Shown here: in pieces, positions 1 to 11,242 of the stretch
How the letters are laid out: each line of letters starts with the position of its first letter
How positions within the stretch are numbered: the stretch's first letter is position 1
NCBI GenBank assembly: GCA_011037195.1
Contig: JAAEAF010002673.1
Location: forward strand, 62,001-126,000
Origin: Triatoma infestans
Lineage: Eukaryota > Arthropoda > Insecta > Hemiptera > Reduviidae
DNA: 64,000 nt
Reading direction: 5' to 3'
Made by a program: the position numbers and the translations under genes
The notes under the pieces: generated by a model
What the model was told of the DNA's origin: nothing
The model's database searches: none
What the model saw: the letters and a program-made list of their open reading frames with translations, nothing else

Positions 1-876
1 ACGACGGTCGTAAAACTTAGTAAGTCCCCACTTGAGACGTAATTTAAATGAACTGCCCCGGCTTCTGGGCAATAAACGCCATCTACTCTGTCTCTCTCGT
101 CCGCCCTCTGTCCCCAGCCTTCCACCACTAAAGTCAACTACTCTCTTTTTAGAGATTCCATCTGACTTACAACACAAAGAGCTGAACAGAGAGCGCACAG
201 AAGATATAACCATTGCTTTCTCTCCACAATAAACTTTAGGATTGTGTGTCTCCTTTTTTCTTATATATATATATTTCTACTTCTTCCACACCACTACATA
301 CTTTGGGTAGCCTGGGATGCTGCAAGGTGAATTAATGTTTTATACTATATATATATAAAATACCCGCATCATAAGGCCACACGTCATTCTAGATGTAACT
401 TTTATTACGATACTCTTGTGGTTCCTCCATATCCAGTTGGAAGATATAACCAAACCACTACCGAAGTGTCTGTCCTTCTTCATTTCAATCTCAATGGCCG
501 ACATCAAGGGCAACCACTTTAAAAATCATTCTTTCTTTTTGTTATCATTATTATAAAAATCACTTAATTATTTTTGTAATTTGTGATTATGGATTATTAT
601 TAAGTTATTTCATTTATTTGTTTTTTTCATTTAGTTTAAATTATCAATTCAATAACCATCTAAAATTATTTATTTGTGATTTGGCATACCCATGTCCATG
701 TATTGACTAAGTGAGCGCCAGCGGATGTCGCAACTAATGGAAGTAGTAAAACTTTTAGCGTACACATAATTTTTTTCTGGAACAATAATTGTTGATGAAT
801 GGTTAATTAATGGTTGATTAATGGTTAATTTATATAGATAAAACTGTTAGGGGAAGGATAGAACAGAGAGGGAGTG
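1..876. other. Unassigned AT-rich sequence
   Basis: No gene recognised. The first 240 bases are less AT-rich and hold a 66-codon open frame (32-232) rich in Pro, Leu and Ser that matches nothing I know. An AATAAA lies at 228-233, directly after its stop, so this could be the tail of an old transcript or LTR, but nothing else supports that. From 241 on the sequence is AT-rich with short TA runs. Confidence 0.4.
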
Positions 877-968
877 TAATACGTAGGACATTTAGACATT
901 AAACTGATTATATTCGTTCACTTGATTATTAATTCTATACCATTTGATATTAATATGAAGTTGTTTTT

Positions 969-1098
969 TTTTAAATTCACTGGACAGTGAGCTGTAGACC
1001 CTCCTAGGAAGAAAAAATCTAAGGTAGCACAGCCGGACTCGAACCCGGGTCTTCCGCGTGGAAGTCCAGTACGCTAACCACTTAGCTATTCCCATCCT
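969..1098 (-). mobile_element. tRNA-derived SINE (minus strand)
   Basis: Read on the minus strand, a tRNA-like head starts near 1098 with an A-box-like TAGCTAAGTGG and a B box GGTTCGAGTCC about 40 bases later, as in an RNA polymerase III promoter. Downstream is a non-tRNA body containing CTACAGCTCACTGTCC and then an A-rich tail next to 970. The body wording recurs in the SINEs at 15673-15791 and 63706-63942, so they are one family or close relatives. The copy sits inside the large foldback. A functional tRNA is unlikely: the sequence continues into the SINE body and no good acceptor stem is seen. Confidence 0.75.
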
Positions 1099-1316
1099 TT
1101 AGTATAGAAGTTTGATATGTGTTCTAATATTTCAGTTTTTTTTTTTTTTTTTTTTATTCACAACATTCTTCATTGTCGCCTTCCATTTTTCATATTTTAA
1201 TTACCTACCATATAAAAAGTGTTGACAAAATATTATTATAATTGTTATGGTGGTTGGTTCCGCAGAGCTGGGAAGTATCAGAGACTTTTTCCGTGATAGC
1301 CTGCTTCATTTTGTGG

Positions 1317-1356
1317 TCATCGACCAGTTTCGGGCGTTCGCCCATCTTCAGGATGC
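1317..1356 (-). ncRNA. Hammerhead ribozyme-like motif, class 1 (minus)
   Basis: On the minus strand: core CTGAAGA (1345-1351), stem II GGGCG/CGCCC with one unpaired U before it, GAA, then ACTGGT and C at the expected cleavage position. Stem I is CATC before the core paired with GATG after it. The last step of stem III (ACTGGT instead of palindromic ACCGGT) is degraded. Consistent with the short type I hammerheads known from Penelope-like elements; activity is inferred, not shown. Confidence 0.5.
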
Positions 1357-1463
1357 GTTTTTCAGACAGTGTGATAACACAGACTTGCACAGAGCAAATT
1401 CAGTTTATACACTCGCAACTGAATTTGCTTTGTGCAAGTCTGTGTTATCACACTGTCTGAAAA

Positions 1464-1508
1464 ATGTATCCTGAAGATGGGCGAACGCCCGAAACCGGTC
1501 GATGACCA
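1464..1508 (+). ncRNA. Hammerhead ribozyme-like motif, class 1 (plus)
   Basis: Core CTGAAGA at 1471-1477, an unpaired T, stem II GGGCG/CGCCC, GAA at 1491-1493, palindromic ACCGGT at 1494-1499 and C1500 as the predicted cleavage residue. Stem I pairs TATC (1467-1470) with GATG (1501-1504), the last pair a wobble. Stem III is too short to fold alone, so a dimer form would be needed, as known for minimal type I hammerheads. The pair with 1317-1356 lies on opposite strands of the foldback. Confidence 0.5.
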
Positions 1509-1764
1509 CAAAATGAAAAACTTCCATATTAATATCAAATAGTATAGAATTAATAATCAAGTGAACGAATATAATCAGTTTAATGTCTAAATGTTCTACG
1601 TATAATAGAAAATGTCGCTGATAATTTATGAAACAATAATTTCACAGTAGCTCATTATGTTCATGTTTATTACTATTACTTTATTTAATGATGTTTAGAT
1701 GTATTGTTCTTAAAGAAACTTAATTAAGTAGTTGCATATATTTTAATATTATTATTGCATTTTA

Positions 1765-2820
1765 AACATTTTTATCCTAATCTTAAAATATTTTTTACAA
1801 GTTTGTATTTGTCTGGCCGACATTTCTGGGTCAACCATGGTTCGGCCATTTCTCCTATATATCCTATCCAAGCTGGAGTCCCGCAAGGGAGCATTCTCCG
1901 TCCTCTTCTCTACGCTATATACACTGCTGACATCCCCACTTCCCCTCATACACTCCTCTCTACTTTTGCAGATGACACTGCCATCCTCTCCCCGCATAAC
2001 GATCCCTATTCGCATTTAGAAATCTTCAAAGCCATTTAAACTCACTGGACACCTGATGCAAAAAAATGGCGAATAAAAATTAACGAGACAAAATGCCAAA
2101 ACACTACTTTTACAATTAAGACGGATTACATTTCCCCTCTATATTTTAATGGTGTTTCTCTTCCAATTGCTGACTATGTACGCTACTTAGAGTTATACAC
2201 CGACAAACGGCTCACCTGGAACCCCCATACACGACTAAAAAGACAAACCTCAACAGACGATTTAAACTATTATCACTACTACTCGGCAGACGATCAAAAC
2301 TATCTCTACAATATAAAAGACTGATTTACCTGGTATTACTGAAACCTATGTGGACATACGCTATTGATCTATGGGGTTCAACCAAAAATTCCAATTCCTG
2401 CCAAATCCAGTCATTCCAATCCAAAATCCTCAGAAAAATTGTCAATGCCCCCTTCTATGTATCAAATCTCACCCTACATCAAGACCTCAATATTCCTTAT
2501 ATAAACGAAGTTGCTAAAACCAAATACACAAAGTTCCATCTATCCCTCTCTGCTCACCCTAATCCTTTAGTATGCCAGCTAAGTTCCTCTACTCTTCCAG
2601 ATAATCCTCCCAGACGATTGAAACGCCGCTGGCCTCGAGACTCTCTAACGAATAACTAAGTTATTAACTAAGTAAAGCCATATGTTTTTGTTTTTTTTAT
2701 GGAGTCTCATCGCTGTGTGAGTTCTCCACACAAGTGACTCTGGTGATTTGTATTTTTCCGCACATTTAACATTATATTTATATACAGATGTAAATTACAA
2801 ATAAATAAAAAAAAAAAAAA
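1765..2820 (+). mobile_element. Jockey-like LINE, 5'-truncated, broken
   Basis: Translation of 1785-2036 gives the palm of a Jockey-type reverse transcriptase: QAGVPQGSILRPLLY followed by FADDTAIL, the catalytic aspartate pair. After 2036 the frame is lost by several indels, with recognisable remnants through the thumb. A second open piece at 2348-2659 (MWTYAIDLWG to RRWPRDS) is the C-terminal region and ends the protein. A 3' UTR follows and ends in an A tail at 2805-2820, the usual LINE 3' terminus. Endonuclease, ORF1 and the N-terminal RT are missing, typical of 5' truncation during target-primed insertion. No clear target-site duplication is seen. Not functional. Clade assignment is from motif wording only. 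Confidence 0.85.
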
Positions 2821-3660
2821 AGTTGTAATTTTGATATTAATCATTTTTTAATATCTAACGGACAAAGATATATTTTTTTTTTTACTCTCTACAGATAAAG
2901 GAGAATAAACATTATTTCAATAAAATAATCAGTGGATATATTTGTACTATTTGAAGAGTACAGAAAACATAATAAAAAAAATTTAATACAATGTACTAAC
3001 CCAGTTTTTTAGATGAATATTCTAGTTTTAATCTAGGTTAAATATTTCTATTTTACATCATCTTCATGGTTTTTAAATACTTTATTTTCTGACTTTTTAA
3101 AAGTAAAATAAAAAAGTAATGTATAACGCTTAAATAAAATGTTTATACAGCTCTTGTTCGGTTGTTGCATTCGAATGAGCAACCACGAATTTCACTAAAC
3201 GATAAAAATGTCACTTCTTCATTATCTTAACACAACATTAGAAATTAATTAAGTATGATGAGTTAAAAGCACATAAAATTGTGCGAGCATAATCCATTTC
3301 TATCGATATAAACTTGATGTTGATAAAGTGTCTTGGAAAAAATTACCGATCATTTTTTGGCTTGCATTTACCTTCAAATGAAATTCTATAATACACAAAA
3401 CTTAAAACTAGACCTTAAGTACCACAATCGCACTTGCTTTGCTTTCCGATTTTATTAAAATTCGGGTTTGATTGAAGAGTTCAACACTCTCTTACACAAA
3501 CCAGTATGGAAAATGGCCTTCCAGAAATGATTAAATACCCAAAGAAGATAGATTTTTTTTTTTATTATTAACCTAAATTTCCTGCAAAATGGATTATTGT
3601 AGCCAGTAAATTGAAATGTTTTTCCGAAAAAATCTGCACATTCCATTAAAACAGCTTATT
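2821..3660. other. AT-rich sequence, nothing recognised
   Basis: AT-rich DNA with poly-A and poly-T runs between the LINE tail and the first HINE-like copy. No ORF with protein-like composition and no repeat that I can link to other parts of the window. Confidence 0.5.
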
Positions 3661-3663
3661 TTT

Positions 3664-3786
3664 ACTTTCTCTACTCCTAGTGAGAGGAAGTATTGTAATC
3701 GTGTCAAATTTTCGATATCTAGTTTTCACCGGAAATATCCGTTTTGAGGTCCCCTGAGTCAAAAAAAGTGGTTTTTAGCAAATGTC

Positions 3787-3817
<31 letters not shown>

Positions 3818-4575
3818 GAACGGCATAGCTCAAAAACGAAAAACCGTAGAAAGTTGAAATTTACATTTTTTTTTTTCACTTTTTTGCGTTTTTCTCAAAA
3901 TTGGCTCCGATGATTTTCTTCAAACTTGAAATATCAACTACACATACAAAGAGCTACAACTTTTGTTTGAAACGTTTCTCTGGAAAAATTCATTTAAGGG
4001 CAGTTATGGGGGAGGGGGAGGGGTTAAATTTTCATCTAAAGTGCTATTTCAGTTTATTAAACAATTCCATCATCTAAATAATGTTAATAAGAATTAAATA
4101 TTTTGTTGAAATTCCGAGTTTGAAAAAATCGGTTGACCGGAAGTGCGTTCACTTTACCACTTTACTAAATGACGTTTCGCGATTTTCTCGAAAATGGCTC
4201 CGACGATTTTCTTGAAACTTCATATACAAACTAAACATACAATTATCTACAACTTTTAATTAAAACATTTCTCTAAGAAAATTCATTTAATGGCACTTTT
4301 ACGGGAGGGGTGGGGTTATGTTTTTCTCTAAAATGCTATCATAATTGTTGATTATACAATTCTATCATCCAAACAAAATGAATTAGAAATAAATGGATGG
4401 CAAAATTCCGAGTTTCAAGGAAATTGTTAACCGGAAGTGCGCTTTTACTGAACAGTTTTTTTCAGTTTTCGTCGAATTTCATTGAATTTGGTACACAAAC
4501 TATAAAATTTGTCAATTATAATTTTGAGAACTGGAGTAAGAGAAAGTTGTATAAGTGTTTCACACTAGATTTTTT
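3664..4575 (+). mobile_element. HINE-like non-autonomous element, copy A
   Basis: Left subterminal repeat ACTTTCTCTACTCC (3664-3677, one base short) is complementary to GGAGTAAGAGAAAGT at 4533-4547. The conserved 3' tail with a short stem-loop (GTGTTTCACAC region) runs to about 4575. A (GT)n tract lies at 3788-3808. An internal segment of roughly 85 bases present in copies B, C, E and F (the GGATCYGACAGT part) is deleted near 3870. Two related internal repeats follow, each with a G-rich GGGGGAGGGG-type block and an ACCGGAAGT motif near its end. It encodes no protein. The 64-codon open frame near its end is only a chance frame. Confidence 0.8.
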
Positions 4576-5379
4576 AAAGTTAGTACTATAAGGATTTAAG
4601 TTAGTTTCTATTGAAGGAGTGTCACTAATATGAAAGATTTGATGAAGTTCTTTGCCATCAAAAAAGAAAGGTTTCAGCAACATATTTGTTTTTAATATTA
4701 TCGTCTTTCTAACCTATATATTAATAAAAATAAACTTTGTTATTTTACCCATTAAATTAGCTGTTAAACAATAAATACTTAAATTTATAAAATAGTAAAT
4801 AAAATTAAACAAAAAAAATGAAATGTTGTAGAAAAGAATTATTATTATTATTACTAGGAGACAGAAGTTTTTGGCGGTGTGGTTGTTGTGTAGGGGGGCG
4901 AGTGGCTAGGTTAATGCCTGAGGGTGAAGCATTTTGCAAGGACACACAAGACAGTATGCTCGGCACGGTTACTTTTACGGCTCACTGCTGTCCCTTTTTT
5001 TAAAATATTCACTCGCTCTCAGGTCACGCCGTTTTGCTACTGAAAGTGATTTCTTTATCTTAGTATTTACCTTTCTTGCTAGTCAACAGACAGACGTCTG
5101 ATTTAGACAGAAATTTAAAATAAAATAAAGTAAAGTACTTTAAAAAAAATAAGTCGCAGCTATTTTATTTTATATAACCAAGAAAGAAACTTATTAGAGG
5201 GGCTTACTATTGTGCAAAGTGGTCAGTAAAATAGTATTTGATTCATTTGCGTGGATATAGTTATTTTTCTGTTTGTAAGAATAAATGTATTTCCTGTTTG
5301 TATAATTAAAACTTTAGTGATATATTTTAGCAATGATTGATGTCATCATTCTAACTATCTTACGATTTACAGTGAATAT
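4576..5379. other. Unassigned sequence
   Basis: AT-rich apart from 4855-5000, which is somewhat GC-richer and carries a 61-codon frame with no recognisable domain. That block may be an old repeat but has no second copy that I can see here. Confidence 0.4.
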
Positions 5380-5394
5380 TAAACAGTACCGCAC

Positions 5395-5490
5395 TGCAGT
5401 ACTAGTTACACGATCTCATATTGTCCATGAAAATATCCTGATGATGGGTGAACGTTCCGGAAAACAGCCGATCTGAATGTTTTACAATAT
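5395..5490 (+). repeat. Degraded hammerhead-bearing repeat fragment
   Basis: The sequence ATCCTGATGATGGGTGAACG at 5435-5454 matches the class 1 hammerhead core (CTGATGA at 5438-5444) and the start of stem II. Downstream the GAAACCGGTC block has decayed to GGAAAACAGCCGATC. It is an isolated half-arm followed by poly-A. Similar arms are at 1464-1508 and 55910-55950. Likely inactive. Confidence 0.6.
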
Positions 5491-6185
5491 AATCCAAAAA
5501 GTAAAAAAAAAAAAAAAAAATTATGCCACTTAAATCTGATATAGGTAATATTTGTTTCTCACACAAGCGATTTCGAAACGATGGTTTCTCTTGAAATTAG
5601 TAAACGCAATTACACAGTTTTGTTTTTTTTATCTTAGTTCATAAAACATCACATAATTTTATTAAAATCTAAAATAATAAAGATTATTATTATAACTAGA
5701 GGTATTTTCGCTTCTATCTGAAAACTTTTAGTTTTTCTTTCTGCTATGGCAGCATATATAGATGATCTTATTAAATTTTCGAAATTCAGTTTCATGTTTT
5801 GATGTTGTTACCTGAGAACAGATAGAGTTTTTTTTTGACCGACGAATGGTCGGCCTGAGTTTTGTATGACTGCGATAAGAAAAATCTAAAAAATTGCAAG
5901 ACAATATAAACTTTTTATTCTGTTTAGTTACCACCACCGCATCTGATATTAAGATTTCGGTTAAAACCTATCAAAACATTGAGCAATTTTATTGAGAATT
6001 TCGAATACTATTTCCTTGTACTTATATTAATTATGGTATTAATTAATTAAGTATTAATTATATTAATTACACACCAAAAGGCTTATCATTATTATTCAAC
6101 AACCTATCTTTTAGGAAAATTCATATTTGAAGTTTTCTGTAGGATGTGCAACATTAATTTTTTTCTCTATAAAGCTATTTTTAGT
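5491..6185. other. AT-rich sequence with a TTAATTA palindromic cluster
   Basis: No gene. A cluster of TTAATTAA-type palindromes lies at 6030-6070. The 69-codon minus frame at 5728-5937 has no recognisable motif. Confidence 0.45.
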
Positions 6186-7330
6186 AAAACTGTATAGTTC
6201 TAGTGTAATAGTATCCAAAGAGAGAGTATTCGTAGCAGGGAAAGAGAGACAAAATGACAGGACCACTCTCTCGGACTAGAGTGGGAGAAACCACATAAAT
6301 ACAGCGGCGGGAGACAGAACAAGAACAGTTCACACTGAGTTCATACAGCCAATCACTACGTGTCATTACCTCTTTTCCACTCTATCATTTCATGTTTAAA
6401 GTCCAGGCAGTCAGTGTCATTGTCATGATATGGCAAAGTCATAGTAATGTCAAACCTTCACAACAGATAACAAAGAAAGAATAATTTAGAACTAGTGGCC
6501 TAACCAGCTGCTGTCATCAAGGCAAGGCCGCGGGCAAACAAACAAACCAAGGGTAAATACCCTTACATCGAAGCAAGCACCGCTAAGGCTGGCTACTGAC
6601 CTAAATCGGTAGCCAGCTGCTGTCATCAAAGCAAGCTGGTTTCAAGGCAGTCAGTGTCATTGTAATGATATGGCAAAGTCATAGCAATGTCAAACCTTCA
6701 CAACAGATAACAAAGAAAGAATAATTTACAACTAGGGGCCTAACCAGCTGCTGTCTTCAAGGCAAGGCCGCGGGCAAACAAACAAACCAAGGGTAAATAC
6801 CCTTACATCGAAGCAAGCACCGCTAAGGCTGGCCACTGACCTAAATCGGTGGTCACCAAACTAACCAAGGTCACACACTAGGACAGATGTCTTGGTGTGA
6901 GTGTGGCCAACACTAATATATAAACTTCGCCTCATTGGAAGAGGGGATGATTATACGATTATACTTGAATACGTCTTCATATACGAGCAGCAGTTTACGC
7001 GTCCCCATACAGGTTTTATTTATACTTATTTTTACCTTAGTTGTGCATCTTAGTTCATTTATCTTAATCATTCTAATTTATTAGTTATTTATCGTCTATT
7101 TATTTCTAAGTATTTCTTGCTAATAGTTACCATCACTCACGTTTAAATTATTGTTCAAATACAGTCTATTTTTATAAAATCCGTGTTAATAATTCGAGCA
7201 CTAACTTCCAAAAATCTCTAAACTAACTTCCGCCCTCTTCAAGAGATCTATTACTTACCTCAGGAATCACATTGAACGATTCCAGTACATCTTGTAGTAT
7301 CACGGTGGGATCAGATCATCCAATAAACGA
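6186..7330 (+). mobile_element. LTR-like block with internal tandem duplication
   Basis: Bases 6210-6420 are diverged relatives of the 306-bp LTR-like repeat at 35427-36033: both share the order 'CTAGAGTGGGA, a CATAAATA/TATATAAG promoter-like box, CGTGTCAT, TTTCCACTCTATC-like tract, AAGTCCAGGCAGT'. The block is then interrupted by a 206-bp direct duplication (6405-6610 and 6645-6850, about 97% identical). 6884-7330 ends with a CTAACTTCCGCCCTCTTCA stretch like the 3' part of the 35.4-kb repeats. No gag or pol coding sequence is present, so this is best read as a solo LTR or a small terminal-repeat element. Confidence 0.5.
6405..6850 (+). repeat. 206-bp direct tandem repeat, period 240
   Basis: Bases 6405-6610 recur at 6645-6850 with only a few substitutions. 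The 34-bp spacer repeats a piece of the unit (CCAGCTGCTGTCATCAA), so the array grew by unequal or slipped duplication. It is GC-richer than its surroundings and has no open frame. It lies inside the LTR-like block, where tandem enhancer-type repeats are common in LTR elements; that role is only inferred. Confidence 0.9.
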
Positions 7331-9269
7331 TTCCACTACAGTCATTTATCATATTTTACTGTGTTAACCATATTGTGTTAATTCATTCTAACCACACCAT
7401 TTCCCTCCTTCAACACCCCCACTATATCTACCATCAAAATAGTTTTTAATAGCATTGCTAGAAATATGAAGAAACTTGGGAATATTAGTAAGATTTCTGA
7501 GTAGTTTCATTTCTTCCGCAAAATGTCCCTAAAAATATAATTTTCCACAATAAAAAGGATTCACATAATAGTGATTAGATTTATGTATAGTGTTTTTACA
7601 AATTTTTAAAGAAACTCGTTGGTTTTTCATTTTCAAGAAAATTGCAAAAATTGAAAAAAAATCGATTTAGTAAAAGTGTCCAGTTCCTGTTAAATGATTT
7701 TAATGGAAAGGTTCTTGATGGAATCCCCTGCTTTCCTAAAAAGATCAGCACGTTGGATCGTACTAAGCTTTTTCTTTTTTGTGGGGGTGGGGAGGGTAAA
7801 TAAAAAACACAGGGGCCTTAAAACATAAATATGCTAATAAAAAAACTCAATTTTAAAAATTTTACACATTAGCAATTACTTCCACTGATAGTAATTAGAG
7901 AAAATAATGGAATAAGTAAGTTAAAAGCAATGACCTATTTGTATTTTTGATATTTCAGGTAAATTAGTGAAAAGGAAGAAACAGTTTGGACTTGGTTAAG
8001 TCCCCCCCCTTCGAGAAGTGTGGCGTAACACTTCTCATCCAGCAAAGTAGTATTGTGCACGGATGAAATTGGAACAGACTGCGGACTACACTTTTATTCC
8101 CAGTTTTTACTATCAACATATTTCCTAAGTTCACTGCTTCTTAGGGGAAAACTCTTTGACACCATTCTCTAACTCTACTACTACCCGCTTTCTCCGTACA
8201 GCTTAATAAAAAGGCCTGGAAAATTGAAGAGATAAAGATAGAGAGAGCTGGCGGTGAGTGGTGGAAGCGAACCGAGTGTAAGAGACTATGGGGATAAAAT
8301 AGAGAAAGAAAAAAGGCGGGCACAAGTAGTAGACTGTAAAATAAATTTAAAACTAAGCAGGACGAATACTGGAATAAACTTTTTGCCGGAAACATGTGAC
8401 ATAACCCTGTGGAATAATTCTACTACCAAGAAAAAGAGCGGCTATACCCCACTCCGTTTACGATTTCCCTTGTCCATTGCTTTGTAATACTTATATACAC
8501 TGGCCTGGTTTATTCTTCTTCCTATTTATTAGTATTGTTTTGGAATAGTTCCCTATGTTTGTAGGATTGCTTATGCCGCCACTCCCCGCCTCAGTCTAAT
8601 ACTCTCTTACAAGATTATGACAAATATAGCGGACAATTAAATTTTATGAACGATCTTTTTTCTTTGACATAATCCTTGTAAAATAAACCGTCTCCATTGC
8701 CTCGCATTTAGCCTTAAAAATCATTCTTCTTTTTTTTTCCATATTTTCTACTTATAACTCCACAGTTAGCGTTGCCATTTTATAATTCCTGACAAATAAA
8801 GGAAGAAAATATACCATATTGCTTCAACTTATTAACATATTCTCCAACATTAATTTATTTTTTATACTAAATTGCACACTATATTTATTTTTATTATTTA
8901 ATTTTTTGTTAAATAAAATTTTATTTTTTTATTATTAATTTTATGAAACGATCTTGATCCAGTTTACTGGCATTCTTGTCAAGTAACCTTTTCGTCTGGT
9001 AAGAGTAACTGAACAGTGTTTGACTGAATAGTTAATTTTAAAGTTAATCTGATAGGTGTATTTATTAGTTTTATGTAATTATTAATGTTTTTAATGCTCA
9101 TTCTTAACTTGATGAATTTAACCATGAACATTTGTACTCAATTAAATACTTATAGTTATTCTCTTAATATGAAACAATTCAACCCAGCAACAAACAACAT
9201 CCTATCTCTAAAAATAATTCGAAAAATATAACAATTTCCTTCACTTGAAGATGTAAATAATTTTTATTT
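7331..9269. other. Unassigned sequence
   Basis: About 1.9 kb without a supported gene. 8141-8490 contains overlapping open frames on both strands (84 and 77 codons) with unremarkable composition and no motif. 8800-8960 is extremely AT-rich. No second copy of any part was noticed here. Confidence 0.4.
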
Positions 9270-9412
9270 TCTTTTACTGCAGTTTATAATAAGTATTGCG
9301 ATCGTGTCAAATTATAGAAACTGAGTTTTCACCATAAATCCACGTTTTGAGGTGCCCCGAATTCGAAAATTTTTTTTTCCAAATTGGTGAGTGTGTGTGT
9401 GTGTGTGTATAT
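9270..9412 (+). mobile_element. HINE-like element, 5' end fragment
   Basis: AAGTATTGCGATCGTGTCAA, the ACTGAGTTTTCACC block, CGTTTTGAGGTGCCCC and a (GT)n tract occur in the order found in full copies (compare 62276-62410). The sequence diverges after the microsatellite, so this is a 5'-end fragment. It directly abuts a decayed LINE 3' end. Confidence 0.7.
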
Positions 9413-9439
9413 ATATAGCTGGAAAGACGTAATAAAGTA

Positions 9440-9985
9440 GCCAAGCTCATTCAATTGGCAATGGAAAAAAAGCACTGCTTTCTGGTAAGCACTTATAAGT
9501 GTAACCCTCCAGAATTTCCTCAGAACAGCCGCTTAAGATTTAGGGATGATCAGATGAACATAATAGGACAATTCCAAATTACAAACCTGATATTCTATTA
9601 ATCGATTTGGTGAAAGAGAAATGCAAAAAAAATTGTTATCTCTATGCTTCTTGATGAAAATGTGCTGAAAGTGCGGGGGGTGATTAGAAAATATCAAGAA
9701 TTGGGTTTTGAATTGAAGGAGATGCAAGATCTATTAAATATGTTACCGCTCCTATCAATGAAAGGCCTAGTCAGACCATTGTAGAGGTTTCTAGACAGCT
9801 GGCCTTGACGAACGATATACTGATGGTGGCTCAAATATAGGTCCCTCTTGACACCAAAAGAATAGTGCAAAAAATTCTGCAGCAAGAGAGCTAACTGTAA
9901 TAAAATTATATGGAAGTTTGCAACGACTTTGCCCCATCCACTAGCTTCTGCAATCGATAATAATAATAATCATAATAATTTTGGA
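9440..9985 (+). pseudogene. Decayed LINE 3' end with KPD-type C-terminal domain
   Basis: Across shifting frames the plus strand retains KPDILLIDL (about 9580-9610), VRKYQELGFELKEMQDL (about 9680-9730), KGLV, and VPLDTKRIVQKIL (about 9840-9880). That order matches the C-terminal domain of a family of invertebrate reverse transcriptases, in which a KPD segment is followed by a KYxxLxxEIKxxW helix and a final TxxIVRKxL motif. Several stops and indels interrupt it. An (ATA)n tract at 9958-9970 fits the 3' tail of such LINEs. The reading is from remembered family wording; no catalytic RT part is left. Confidence 0.5.
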
Positions 9986-11242
9986 CAAAGTTAAACGGAT
10001 TAGTTTAAGCAATTTTTAAATCGAATTCAATATAAGCCCGCGCACATACATACAATGCTAAGAAACTATTGAAGTTAGCTCAATGACAAATCTAAGGGTA
10101 ATGATTTAGTGGACCGTTATAATGAGGGGGAGAGTGTAATAATTTACAGACGATATTAAATCATTATAAGACAGTTAAAAGTTAACAATAAACCAGGTTC
10201 CCATAGGTATAAGATGCTTAGACAAGATTCTAGCTATCTGTCCTAAGTATATAACTGATGTAAAAAGAGTATATATATTCCAACTATACAAGGTCTTAGA
10301 TATCTGGCTCAGTCAAAAATTTATTCATGAGAGGTTTAGAAAGGTGGGTAACCAGAACCTCCCTACTAGTTCGAAATTCACCACTTCAATTCCTATGGCC
10401 AAACCTATTCACTATTACCTAAACTCCCCAACTGAAATAGTTACCCTTTCCAAATAGATATCCATTTCCTTTCATAGTTCTACAGGGCCAAGCACTAGTT
10501 CTCCTTCACTCACAACCTTCCATTGTTCTTCTATATAGATTGTACCTTCCCTTCTTACGAAGGTATTGTTATCTTGGATTTATGGCAGAGAACACTCGTT
10601 CAGCCCTCATAGTTTATTGGCATAGCCAGTGTATTCACTGATACCCTGTTTAAGCGCCCTTTCGTCTATGATTGATGTGACCAGCACTAATTAAAAACTA
10701 GTTTACGCTTGGCGAACATACATTTTATATATGTAGCCAGACCGACAGAATTCATTGTTATCTATGACTTATGGCCGCAACTTTTATATCTTCAAAGTAT
10801 GGTGGTTTACCTTCCACTTATTAAATTATGTATGATTCTTTTATTGCTATTATCTTCTTTCCACTTTTTTCTTTTGAACTTCATGAATTCATCATTTTAA
10901 TTTATATATATCACATATGTAAATATATGTTTTGTATATATAAATATATACTATATTATAAACATTCAAAAGAGATTAAAAAATATAATTCGAAACTTCT
11001 GAATGTAGAGTAGTTGTGAGAGCGAAGTGGTGGAATAGAAAAATCCGAGAGTCTCCTAAGTTTCTTGTCAAATGCTTTAAACTATTATATATTCCATATT
11101 TGTTGTTCATAAATGATCCAAGTCAACGCCTTCAGCGGGAAAACAATCTACATTTTGAGCGAAATTCACCTGTATTATTACTACTTTTATGATAGTACTT
11201 TTCATGAAAAAACTTTTATTTAATAGTGATAATAAAGGAAGG
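9986..11242. other. Unassigned sequence
   Basis: No gene recognised. AT-rich, with TATATA-rich stretches at 10900-10960. Two short overlapping frames at 10709-11013 consist mainly of Ile, Leu and Tyr codons from AT-rich DNA and are not credible proteins. Confidence 0.45.

Larger units (their letters stand above)
1226..1518. repeat. Inner foldback carrying two hammerhead-like cores
   Basis: Arms at about 1290-1410 and 1418-1517 are complementary around a short loop near 1411-1421. Each arm has a core that reads CTGAAGATGGGCG followed by AACGCCCGAAAC outward from the centre. The left arm continues as GTGATAGCCTGC and CAGAGCTGG, wording shared with 22797-22835 and 55748-55800. The right arm is truncated after ACCACAAAATGA. 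A related full foldback lies at 55761-55992. Interpreted as a non-autonomous element with Penelope-like ends; no protein is encoded. Confidence 0.75.
877..1604. repeat. Large nested foldback (outer inverted repeat)
   Basis: Bases 877-963 and 1519-1604 are near-perfect reverse complements (about 85 bp, only a few mismatches), separated by about 555 bp. The loop contains a minus-strand tRNA-derived SINE and a second, shorter inverted repeat carrying two hammerhead-like motifs. The right outer arm starts where the right inner arm is cut off, near 1517, so the structure may come from an inverted duplication or from insertion with rearrangement. High arm identity suggests a recent origin. Confidence 0.8.

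Noticed and set aside
1242..1474. Overlapping open frames on both strands (61-75 codons)
   Set aside because: They are by-products of the inverted repeat; both strands read open because the arms mirror each other.
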